Positions 25,198-32,509 of a stretch of DNA of 32,637 nucleotides are shown in pieces. Position numbers and translations under genes: made by a program. Below the pieces are notes generated by a model. The model had not been told where the DNA came from, searched no databases, and saw only the letters and a program-made list of their open reading frames with translations. Positions within the stretch are counted from its first letter, which is position 1. Each line of letters begins with the position of its first letter. This DNA is from an uncultured bacterium (GTDB lineage: Bacteria; Planctomycetota; Phycisphaerae; Phycisphaerales; SM1A02), in contig CAIKXA010000030.1 in NCBI GenBank assembly GCA_903831295.1, forward strand, positions 1-32,637. Direction: 5' to 3'.

Positions 25198-25346
25198 CGA
25201 TGCTGCGTGATCATGGGTGCTACCAGTCGCTCAGACAACGCACCCCGCGCAAGCAGGGCTTGCGCGGGTGCTAAACTCGCTTGTGGTAGCACCCATGATC
25301 ACTCCGCGCGAATTAGTTCGGGCCTTGTGGGGCTCGGCATTTACTT
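25198..25346 (-). repeat. Dispersed palindromic element, copy 2 (inverted)
   Basis: The outer arms GTGATCATGGGTGCTACCA (25207-25225) and its exact complement (25284-25302) surround the shared core. Relative to copy 3 the orientation is reversed. The arms differ from copy 3 by a G/C swap that is matched on the opposite arm. Homology with copy 3 continues outside the arms on both sides: GCAGCATCG on one, and on the other a near-palindrome around CGAACTAATTCG and then AAGTAAATGCCGAGCCC. Total shared length is about 149 bp. It lies downstream of the two RCC1 paralogues and upstream of mmsA. Confidence 0.88.
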
Positions 25347-25411
25347 TGTGCAACAATTTTTAAACTTGCGGTGGCGTGAAACTATTTGCGTGTGCGCCAA
25401 CGTTTACGTTG

Positions 25412-27361
25412 TTAACGCATTTGCTGGTCGCGCGGCTTGTTGGCGTGTTCGGTTACAGGCGCAGGCGCGCCCCAAGTCACGGGGCCAAATTTGCTCAACA
25501 GGCCTCCTAGATCCGAACTATCAATAGTGCGATCGTGATTAAAGTCGCCAAAGGGCGGATCTATTTCTAACCAGTACAGAAGCAAAATCCCCAAATCGTT
25601 GGAGTCCACAAAGCCGTCCAGGTCAAAGTCGCCTTTGTCGTATTGACATTGGTCAGGGTGCGTATCAAGGTCATCGTCTGGCGCGCCCATCGCAATGTCG
25701 AATGAATCAAGTTCACCGTTCAGGTTGCAATCAAGCAAGGGGTTCTGATTCAATTCGCAGGCGTCAAGCAACGCGTTGCGGTTGCGATCAAGCACAGGAT
25801 TTGCGCCAATGTCGCGCGTGTCAAGCAACCCGTTGTTGTTGCAGTCGCCGCTTTCGCCAATGCCCACATACTTGAGTTGCACCGTCATATAGCCAGTGCC
25901 GCATTCGCTGGCCGCAACCGCAGGCGCGGGCAGCAGCGTGATGGTGAGTTGCCCAACCGCAACAGCGTTTGCGAACGTTGCAAACGGAATTTGCACGGTG
26001 GCGGTGCTAATGCCTGCGCCGGTGGAGCAATTCACGCCGCCATTTTCAAACACACGCTGAATGGTGACGCCGTTTAGTTTCACGGTAAGAAATTCATTGC
26101 TTGCGTCAAAGTCGCCTTTGGCGGAAATAACAACAGGCACATCCGCAAAGTTGTCAGGCATAACCAAGTTGGTGAAGGTTGTGCTTACGGCAACATTGGC
26201 GGTTGGCACCCCAAGTGACGCAGATGTGATGTCGTATTCAATGGCGCCTTGGCAAGTGTCTGGCACTTGATCGTGGTTCAGGTCTGGCAGGGCAAAATCA
26301 CGAATTTCAATGGCATCGTCCGTACTATTGTTGTTGCAATCAGCAAATGGTGTTTGGATAGCAAAACAGACGTCTCGCCCGGCGGCAATCTTTGTGCAGT
26401 AGCCCAAGTTTGAAGGTTGCGCATCAGTATTCATACTGCCCCAACTCAGAACAGAGCCATTGTTTTTAAGAGCGATGGAAAATGAGATGCCGCATGCGAT
26501 AGCTGTAACGCCTGAGTTGGCAGCAGCAGGAATGTTGCATTGACCGTTAGGGTTGCTACCCCAGACAAGCACAGCGCCATCTTTAAGAGCAATGGTGTGG
26601 AAGTAACCACCCGCGATAGCACTCACGTTTGTAAGCGCGGCAGGTGGAATATTGCACTGCGAATAACTGTCATTACCCCAAGCTAAAACCGCGCCATTTT
26701 TAATCGCAATAGTGTGTTCATATCCGCAAGCAATTGCCGACACGCCTTGCAAAACAGTTCCCATGATCTGAACAAATTGTCCCTGCGGAGTGGTCGTAAT
26801 GGGTAATCCGTTTGAATTTGTGCCTAGACTTTGACCGTAGTTGTTCTCGCCCCAACCTACTACCGACCCACCTTTGAGAGCGATGGAATGAAATCCATCG
26901 GCCGCGATAGCGTTAACGCCGGAGTTGACAGTAGGAGGAATGCTGCCGTATAAGTCAGTCCCCCAAGCTAGAACGCCACCATCTTTAAGAGCGAGGTTAT
27001 GATAAAAACCACACGCGATTGCAGAAATACCTGATTGGGCAGCAATTGGAACTGCATATTGACCATAATTATTATTTGCGTCATTCCCCCAAGAAAGAAC
27101 GGCACCATTTTTAAGAGCGATGGTGCGTGCGTAATTGCCCGCTATAGCAGAAACGCCGCTTAGAGCAGCAGCAGGAATGTCGCATTGACCGAAGTAGTTG
27201 TTACCCCAAGCCGTGACAGCACCAGTGGTTTGCGCACACACACCCGCCACACATCCAAAAACTCCAGCGCACACCGCAGCAAATCGCAGCATGCCTGTAA
27301 TGTCAGTGAATGTTAAAAAACGTGTAGCAAAGAATGGTCGTGCGGTATTAGAAAAGTTCAT
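25412..27361 (-). CDS. Secreted RCC1 propeller protein with C-terminal EF-hand pair (paralogue A)
   Basis: 649 residues. The start at 27361 has GGAGG 7 nt upstream. It begins a long signal peptide whose hydrophobic core (FAAVCAGVFGCVAGVCA) ends near residue 43, with an extended n-region of about 24 residues. Seven RCC1-type repeats (about 48-345) make one complete propeller; the fourth holds a longer loop. An Asp-rich linker leads to a beta-rich domain (about 380-505, beginning DITSASLGVPTAN). More Asp/Asn-rich calcium-type repeats follow, then two dockerin-like EF-hands (DFDLDGFVDSNDLGILLL and DFNHDRTIDSSDLGGLL) and the tail APVTEHANKPRDQQMR. No sorting signal is recognised. Binding partner is unknown. 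It is the tandem paralogue of the next gene. Confidence 0.88.
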   Translation of the reverse strand: MNFSNTARPFFATRFLTFTDITGMLRFAAVCAGVFGCVAGVCAQTTGAVTAWGNNYFGQCDIPAAALSGVSAIAGNYARTIALKNGAVLSWGNDANNNYGQYAVPIAAQSGISAIACGFYHNLALKDGGVLAWGTDLYGSIPPTVNSGVNAIAADGFHSIALKGGSVVGWGENNYGQSLGTNSNGLPITTTPQGQFVQIMGTVLQGVSAIACGYEHTIAIKNGAVLAWGNDSYSQCNIPPAALTNVSAIAGGYFHTIALKDGAVLVWGSNPNGQCNIPAAANSGVTAIACGISFSIALKNNGSVLSWGSMNTDAQPSNLGYCTKIAAGRDVCFAIQTPFADCNNNSTDDAIEIRDFALPDLNHDQVPDTCQGAIEYDITSASLGVPTANVAVSTTFTNLVMPDNFADVPVVISAKGDFDASNEFLTVKLNGVTIQRVFENGGVNCSTGAGISTATVQIPFATFANAVAVGQLTITLLPAPAVAASECGTGYMTVQLKYVGIGESGDCNNNGLLDTRDIGANPVLDRNRNALLDACELNQNPLLDCNLNGELDSFDIAMGAPDDDLDTHPDQCQYDKGDFDLDGFVDSNDLGILLLYWLEIDPPFGDFNHDRTIDSSDLGGLLSKFGPVTWGAPAPVTEHANKPRDQQMR

Positions 27362-27420
27362 GTTCAGGCCTCCAAAATGTTGCGCCCCGAAATGGAAAGA
27401 CCGGAAGGCCCTGTGACGCG

Positions 27421-27449
27421 ATAGCAGTATGACGCCATACCCATGTCAA
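27421..27449 (-). promoter_or_regulatory. Sigma70-like promoter of RCC1 paralogue A
   Basis: On the minus strand TTGACA (27449-27444) is followed, after 17 bp, by TGCTAT (27426-27421). An AT-rich stretch lies upstream. The distance to the ATG is about 60 bp. The same layout and leader recur in front of paralogue B. Confidence 0.6.
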
Positions 27450-27605
27450 AGCAAACAAAATCTTGTAATTAAATACAAGTAAAAGTGGGGGGTATTTGCA
27501 TTCACTTCACCCAATACTTGCATGCTATATCTACGCAGATCACCACGCGCGAAACAAATCTGCATCGCCGTGAAACTATTTGCGCGTGCGCCAGCGTTTG
27601 CGTTG

Positions 27606-30600
27606 TTAGCGCATTTGCTTGTCGCGCGGTTTGTTGGCGTGTTCGGTCACAGGCGCGGACTCGCCCCAAGTCACGCGCCCAAAGTTGCCCAACATTGCTC
27701 CTAGATCCGAGCTGTTAATAATCTGATCATTGTTAAAGTCGCCAAATGGCGGATCAATTTCCATCCAATACAAAAGCAAAATCCCCAAGTCCTTGGAGTC
27801 CACAAAGCCGTCCAGGTCTAGATCGCCCTTTGCCATTTCGCAGGCGTCGGGTCGGCCGTCACTGTCGTCGTCAATTGCGCCGGCACCAACATCGCAGGTG
27901 TCAATTATTCCGTTGGCGTCGCAGTCAAGCGAAGCGTCTGCCTCCATGTCGCAACTGTCGGGAATGCCGTTGAGATTGCAGTCGGCAACGCCTTCAGCCA
28001 AATCGCAAGTATCAATGCGGCCGTTTCTGTTGCAATCAAGCGCGGCGTCGTCAACAATTTCGTATTGATCAATGAACATGTTGCCGTCGCAGTCAAGCGA
28101 TGGATTCAGCAGAATGTCATACACATCCAGCACGCCGTTGCTGTTGCGATCAAGCACTGGGTTGTCCAAGATGTCGCAGGTGTCGGGGCGATGGTTGTTG
28201 TTGAAGTCTTTGTTTTCGCGTATGGCAATGGTGTGGTAGCCACCGCCCGCGATAGCGGTGATACCCGAGTTGGCGGCATCAGGAATGGTGCATTGACCGT
28301 TGCCGTTGTTACCCCAAGCCAGAACGGCGCCACCTTTAAGAGCGATTGTGTGGTAACGACCGCCCGCGATAGCGGAAACTCCCGATTGTGCAGCAGCCGG
28401 AATGTTGCATTGACCGTAGCCGTTGTAACCCCAAGCAAGAACAGCCCCATCTTTAAGAGCAATGGTGTGGTAAGTACCGCCCACGATAGCGGTGATGCCA
28501 GTCAGAGTAACGCCATTGATTTGCACTGGAACATTTCCAATGGCGCTAAAATTAGTAATTGGATTTCCACTGCCATCTGTTCCCTTGCATTGTCCATCGC
28601 TGTTGTAACCCCAAGCTAGAACGGTGCCATATTTAAGAGCGATGGTGTGGTAGGCACCACCCGCAATAGCGGCAACGTCGCTTAGAGCAGAATCAGGAAT
28701 GTTGCATTGACCGAAGTAGTTGTAACCCCAAGCCATAACTGCACCATTTTTCATAGCGATACTGTGTTCGTCCCCGCACCCGATAGCCGTAACACCACTT
28801 TGAGCATTTGATGGGATATTGCATTGACCGTTGCCATTACTGCCCCATGCCAATACTGCACCATTTTTAAGAGCAGTTGTGTGTCCGTAACCACCCGCGA
28901 TAGCTGCGACGTCGCTGAAAGCAGTGGCAGGAATATTGCATTGCCCATCGCCATTGTTACCCCATGAGAAAACTGATCCATTTTTGATAGCAACTGTATG
29001 AATTATGCCACATGCGATTGCTGTAGGTCCTGAGTTCGCAGCAGCAGGAATGTTGCATTGACCAGAATCGTTGTTGCCCCACAAAACAACGCCACCCGCA
29101 TTCGCTGTATCACAAAAATCCAACGTGCCATTGCTATCGCAATCTAAACCAGGCGTGTCCAAAATTTCATAGGTGTCAATGAACTTGTTGCCGTCGCAGT
29201 CAAGCGCGCTGTTGACCGAAATGTCGTAGGTGTCCAACTCGCCGTTGTTGTTGCGATCAAGCAGGGGGTTGTCACGAATCTGGCACGCATCAAGCTGGCG
29301 ATTCAGGTCGCGATCAAGCGCGGCGTTTGAATAAATTTCCGCCAAATCCCACACCGTGTCGCTGTTGCAATCCGCGCCCGGGGTAAGTCCCTGAAATTGC
29401 AATTGCATGGTGGTGCTGCCGTCGGCGCATTCGCCCGCGGTGACATACGGCGACGCAAGCAGTGTTATTTTCAGTTCGCCCGCCGTAGCGTACTGCGCAA
29501 ATGTTGCCTTGGGAATTGTTAGCGTGACTGTGCTGACGCCGCCATTGGTGGCGTTTGTGCAGTTAATGCCTGTGCTGTTGGTGTTGTCAAAAATGCGTGC
29601 GTATGTAATGTCATTCAGTTTCACCGTAAAAAATTCGTTGGCGCTGTCAAGGTCGCCCTTCACGCGAATTGTGAGCGTGGCGTCGGTGTAGGTTGGGTAC
29701 AGGTTGGTGAAGGTGTTGCTGTACGCGGTGTTGGCGGTTGGCACGCCTAGGTTTGCGGTGGTGATATTGAATTGATCAATGCCTTGGCAGGCGTCTGGAA
29801 TCTTGTCCGCATTTTGATCAAGCGCGCCATAGTCGCGAACATCAATGTTGTCGGCGATGCCGTTGTTGTTGCAGTCAAATTCATACTCGACATAAACCAT
29901 GCCATTTGCCCCGTTGCCACCAGCCCATCGAGTTGAAGAAGATTGGTCATATCCGCCCGCACCGCCGCCAGCTCCATAACCGTAGCCACCAAGACCACTA
30001 AATGATTGAATTCCATCACTAGCTTTAGGACCAAGCCCGTTCATCAGTATTCCGCCGCCACCGCCACCACCCGAATGTGAAGAGCGACCACCAGCTCCTC
30101 CAAATCCTGGAGTTAATTGATTGTGAATAAAAGAGTTGAATGTGGAAACAAAGCTTGCGCCTTGCCCAGTACCCGGAGTATTTGAGCATCCGCTTCCGTA
30201 ATTTCCAGCAGATCCACCTGATCCACCAGAGGAACCAGGATTGCAACCTCCACCACCGCCACTACCACCATTCCACTGGCCTGTCACTATGCCGCCACCA
30301 TTTGCTATTAAGAAATTCCCAAATCGAGAATCAGTCCCAGATGTCAAACCAGTAATGTCATTGTTGCCAATGGAAGTTAGACCTCCATTTCCACCGCGTC
30401 CAACTGAAACTGAAATTTGAAGGCCAGGTGTTACATTAAAAGTGCCTTCGCTGACGAATCCTGATCCGCCACCGCCTTGGTGCCCGTTTGCTCCGCCGCC
30501 ACCTCCACCTATGGCGATTACATGAATTTGAGTAACGCCACTCGGTACTGTTAATAAATTACTTTCATTAGTGAAGATCACAAACGAGTCAACATTAGCC

Positions 30601-30761
30601 TGACTTGCCACCGCAACCATCGGCGCAGCCAACAACGCGGCAAGCGCGCACGCCTGCGCCGCGCTCATTGCGCGCGTGGAAAAACTTGGGCGCTTTGCAC
30701 AAACGGCGCGTGCGGCAAAAACAGAAATAGAGTGTGCAAATGAACGGGTCGCGTTGATCAT
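27606..30761 (-). CDS. Large secreted glycine-rich / RCC1 / EF-hand protein (paralogue B)
   Basis: 1051 residues. The start at 30761 has GGAGG 8 nt upstream and gives an unusually long signal peptide of about 53 residues (core ACALAALLAAPMVAVASQA). Order of parts: a glycine-rich domain (about 80-295, runs of G interrupted by short strands), a beta-rich domain also found in paralogue A (about 330-458), and Asp/Asn-rich repeats of the DCDxNxxxDxxDI type (462-553). Then come seven RCC1 repeats forming one propeller (about 557-853), more Asp-rich repeats (to about 985), two dockerin-like EF-hands and the tail APVTEHANKPRDKQMR. Calcium binding is likely. Adhesive or matrix roles are plausible but unproven. 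The repeat DNA is highly self-similar, so copy number may vary. Confidence 0.88.
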   Translation of the reverse strand: MINATRSFAHSISVFAARAVCAKRPSFSTRAMSAAQACALAALLAAPMVAVASQANVDSFVIFTNESNLLTVPSGVTQIHVIAIGGGGGGANGHQGGGGSGFVSEGTFNVTPGLQISVSVGRGGNGGLTSIGNNDITGLTSGTDSRFGNFLIANGGGIVTGQWNGGSGGGGGCNPGSSGGSGGSAGNYGSGCSNTPGTGQGASFVSTFNSFIHNQLTPGFGGAGGRSSHSGGGGGGGILMNGLGPKASDGIQSFSGLGGYGYGAGGGAGGYDQSSSTRWAGGNGANGMVYVEYEFDCNNNGIADNIDVRDYGALDQNADKIPDACQGIDQFNITTANLGVPTANTAYSNTFTNLYPTYTDATLTIRVKGDLDSANEFFTVKLNDITYARIFDNTNSTGINCTNATNGGVSTVTLTIPKATFAQYATAGELKITLLASPYVTAGECADGSTTMQLQFQGLTPGADCNSDTVWDLAEIYSNAALDRDLNRQLDACQIRDNPLLDRNNNGELDTYDISVNSALDCDGNKFIDTYEILDTPGLDCDSNGTLDFCDTANAGGVVLWGNNDSGQCNIPAAANSGPTAIACGIIHTVAIKNGSVFSWGNNGDGQCNIPATAFSDVAAIAGGYGHTTALKNGAVLAWGSNGNGQCNIPSNAQSGVTAIGCGDEHSIAMKNGAVMAWGYNYFGQCNIPDSALSDVAAIAGGAYHTIALKYGTVLAWGYNSDGQCKGTDGSGNPITNFSAIGNVPVQINGVTLTGITAIVGGTYHTIALKDGAVLAWGYNGYGQCNIPAAAQSGVSAIAGGRYHTIALKGGAVLAWGNNGNGQCTIPDAANSGITAIAGGGYHTIAIRENKDFNNNHRPDTCDILDNPVLDRNSNGVLDVYDILLNPSLDCDGNMFIDQYEIVDDAALDCNRNGRIDTCDLAEGVADCNLNGIPDSCDMEADASLDCDANGIIDTCDVGAGAIDDDSDGRPDACEMAKGDLDLDGFVDSKDLGILLLYWMEIDPPFGDFNNDQIINSSDLGAMLGNFGRVTWGESAPVTEHANKPRDKQMR

Positions 30762-30823
30762 GGCTCAAGCCTCCAAGATATATGCGCCCCGAAATGGAAA
30801 GACCGGAAGGCCTGTGTAGCGCA

Positions 30824-30852
30824 CAGGCAGTATGTCACCATAAGCGTGTCAA
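30824..30852 (-). promoter_or_regulatory. Promoter region of RCC1 paralogue B
   Basis: TTGACA lies at 30852-30847 on the minus strand, in the same position as in paralogue A. The corresponding -10 is a weaker TGCCTG. The leader to the ATG (about 60 bp, containing CTTCCGGTCTTTCCATTTCG) is almost the same in both paralogues. Confidence 0.45.
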
Positions 30853-30941
30853 AGCAAACAAATTATTTTAATTAAATACAAGTAAACGTATGGGGAGTAT
30901 TTGGCAAATTCACGCTGAAACGCTTGCAAAAATGTCTCGCG

Positions 30942-31101
30942 AAGTAAATGCCGAGCCCCTAGGGCGCGAACTAGTTCGCGCGTAGTGATCATGGCTGCTA
31001 CCACAAGCGAGTTTAGCACCCGCGCAAGCCCTGCTTGCGTGGGGTGCGTTGTCTGAGCGACTGGTAGCAGCCATGATCACGCAGCATCGAGTGTTGTCTG
31101 G
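30942..31101 (+). repeat. Dispersed palindromic element, copy 3
   Basis: It contains an 18-bp perfect palindrome GCGCGAACTAGTTCGCGC (30964-30981), then the main hairpin. That hairpin has outer arms GTGATCATGGCTGCTACCA (30985-31003) and its exact complement (31062-31080), and an inner stem GCACCC..GCAAGC / GCTTGC..GGGTGC. The part 30974-31101 is identical to copy 4 over 128 bp. The whole is about 149 bp homologous to copy 2 in the opposite orientation. It separates RCC1 paralogue B from the YhcG-type nuclease gene. Confidence 0.9.
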
Positions 31102-31233
31102 GCGGGTGGGGCAAAATTAATGCGGCGCGGAAAGTTGAGTGCTCAATGGCATCGGGCATTCGCCATTGTCTCCTTATAAATCTGCAAGAAAAACTGCTGC
31201 AAATGTGAAAGTGCTCCCGCGCTGTTTCTAGAG

Positions 31234-31260
31234 TGGCTTGGCTCGCACGCGTACAAGCCA
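31234..31260 (+). promoter_or_regulatory. Inverted repeat upstream of the nuclease gene
   Basis: TGGCTTG (31234-31240) and CAAGCCA (31254-31260) are perfect inverted half-sites 13 bp apart, about 53 bp before the nuclease start codon. The spacing fits a dimeric repressor operator or a small hairpin. No regulator gene is adjacent, so self-regulation or a distant factor would be needed. Confidence 0.35.
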
Positions 31261-31313
31261 ATCATTGAACGCGTCAGCAAGCAATTCATAAACAATTCAG
31301 CAGGGAGGCAAGC

Positions 31314-32483
31314 ATGGCAAAGGTAGGGAAGAAGAAGCGCAAGCCAGCAGTGGCAACGGCCGCGCTGAAGCATGTAGGGGCGAAAGAGAATGTGAAAGCC
31401 AAGGCGAAAGAGAAGGCGAATGACTTTGGAAAGGGCAAAGCATTTGACAAGGTCCAAGGCATCGTCCCAGACAGCACTCCAGCCAGCGTCAGCTTTGATG
31501 TTGTGTTGGGACTGATTCAGGCGGCGCGGGCGCGCGCGGTGACAGCGGTCAACACAACGCTGATTGAGTTGTACTGGAGCATTGGTCAATACATAAGTCG
31601 CAAGGCCGCAAAGGATGGGTGGGGCACGGGTACGGTGGCGGAATTATCGCGCACGATTCAGCGCAAGTACCCAGGAATGACGGGGTATTCCGCGAGCAAC
31701 TTGTGGCGAATGACCCAGTTTTATGAGATGTATTGTGAGCAGCCAAAACTCGCACCACTGGTGCGAGTTTTGTCGTGGACGCATAACTTGATCATTTTGA
31801 GCCGCTGTAAGGGCAAAGAAGAACGCGAATTTTATTTGCGATTGACTGTGCGCGAGAAGTGGGTCAAGCGAGATTTGGAACGTCAAATTACTGGCGCACT
31901 GTTCGAGCGCACCGTACTCGCACCGCCGAAAATGTCCGCGGCGTTGGCTGGCGCGCATCCAGAAGCGGCGGCCATGTTCAAGGACAGTTACTTGGTGGAG
32001 TTTCTTGAATTGCCGCGCGACCATTCGGAACCGGACTTGCAGCGCGGGCTGCTTGAGAAACTGAAACGCTTTCTTATAGAGCTTGGCCGCGACTTTAGTT
32101 TTGTTGGCAGTCAATATCCGCTGCAAGTTGGCGGGCGTGACTTTGCGCTTGATTTGTTGTTCTTCAATCGCGCACTGAATTGCCTAGTGGCCATTGAATT
32201 AAAGATTGGCGAGTTTGAGCCCGAACATTTGGGCAAGATGGAATTTTATTTGGAGGCACTTGATCAATGCGTGAAGAAGCCGCATGAGAATCCGTCGATT
32301 GGCGTGTTGTTATGTGCTACCAAGGATCGCAAGGTGGTCGAGTTTTCCTTGCGGCGCGCAATGTCACCGGCGTTGGTGGCGCAGTATCAAACCAGTTTGC
32401 CAGACAAGCAATTGCTGCAAGACAAACTGAATGAGTTTTTTGAGTTGGAGGAGCAACAATCTGAAATGGATCGCGCGAAATAA
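31314..32483 (+). CDS. YhcG/DUF1016-type PDDEXK nuclease
   Basis: 389 residues, with a strong ribosome binding site (GGGAGG, 6 nt before the ATG). The first 50 residues are Lys/Ala-rich and basic, an extra DNA- or RNA-binding tail not usual for the family. The DUF1016 N-terminal helical domain spans about 60-200 (TLIELYWSIGQYIS, GYSASNLWRMTQFYE, LVRVLSWTHNLIILSRCK). The PD-(D/E)xK nuclease domain spans about 225-350: D280 in DFALDLLFF and E295-x-K297 in AIELKIGEFEPEHLGKMEFYLEALD. YhcG-type proteins are predicted nucleases seen in many accessory regions and near restriction systems; targets are mostly unknown. It is the only gene between two identical hairpin elements. It contains an internal 14-bp inverted repeat. 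Confidence 0.9.
   Translation: MAKVGKKKRKPAVATAALKHVGAKENVKAKAKEKANDFGKGKAFDKVQGIVPDSTPASVSFDVVLGLIQAARARAVTAVNTTLIELYWSIGQYISRKAAKDGWGTGTVAELSRTIQRKYPGMTGYSASNLWRMTQFYEMYCEQPKLAPLVRVLSWTHNLIILSRCKGKEEREFYLRLTVREKWVKRDLERQITGALFERTVLAPPKMSAALAGAHPEAAAMFKDSYLVEFLELPRDHSEPDLQRGLLEKLKRFLIELGRDFSFVGSQYPLQVGGRDFALDLLFFNRALNCLVAIELKIGEFEPEHLGKMEFYLEALDQCVKKPHENPSIGVLLCATKDRKVVEFSLRRAMSPALVAQYQTSLPDKQLLQDKLNEFFELEEQQSEMDRAK
31744..31772. repeat. Perfect palindrome inside the nuclease gene
   Basis: CAAAACTCGCACCA (31744-31757) and its exact complement (31759-31772) are separated by one base, giving a 29-bp near-perfect palindrome in the coding sequence for PKLAPLVRVL. The second arm ends in TTTTG, so on the plus strand it resembles a small intrinsic terminator. 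Confidence 0.8.
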
Positions 32484-32509
32484 GAGGTTGCCTCAAAAGG
32501 GGCGAGTAC

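Noticed and set aside
28065-28619. Open frame of 184 codons on the plus strand with internal repeats
   Set aside because: Its repeats are the mirror of the RCC1 repeats of the minus-strand gene; no own start signal or domain is seen.
28200-29100. Regularly spaced DNA repeats resembling a CRISPR array
   Set aside because: Period is about 117 bp, repeats are degenerate and in frame, and the translation gives RCC1 blades; no cas genes are nearby.
25412-30761. PEP-CTERM or LPxTG sorting signals on the RCC1 proteins
   Set aside because: C-termini end in a polar tail (APVTEHANKPRD...) with no hydrophobic segment or motif.
30974-31101. Palindromic element as an integron attC site
   Set aside because: The expected GTTRRRY/RYYYAAC core sites are not at the ends, and no integrase or cassette arrangement is visible.
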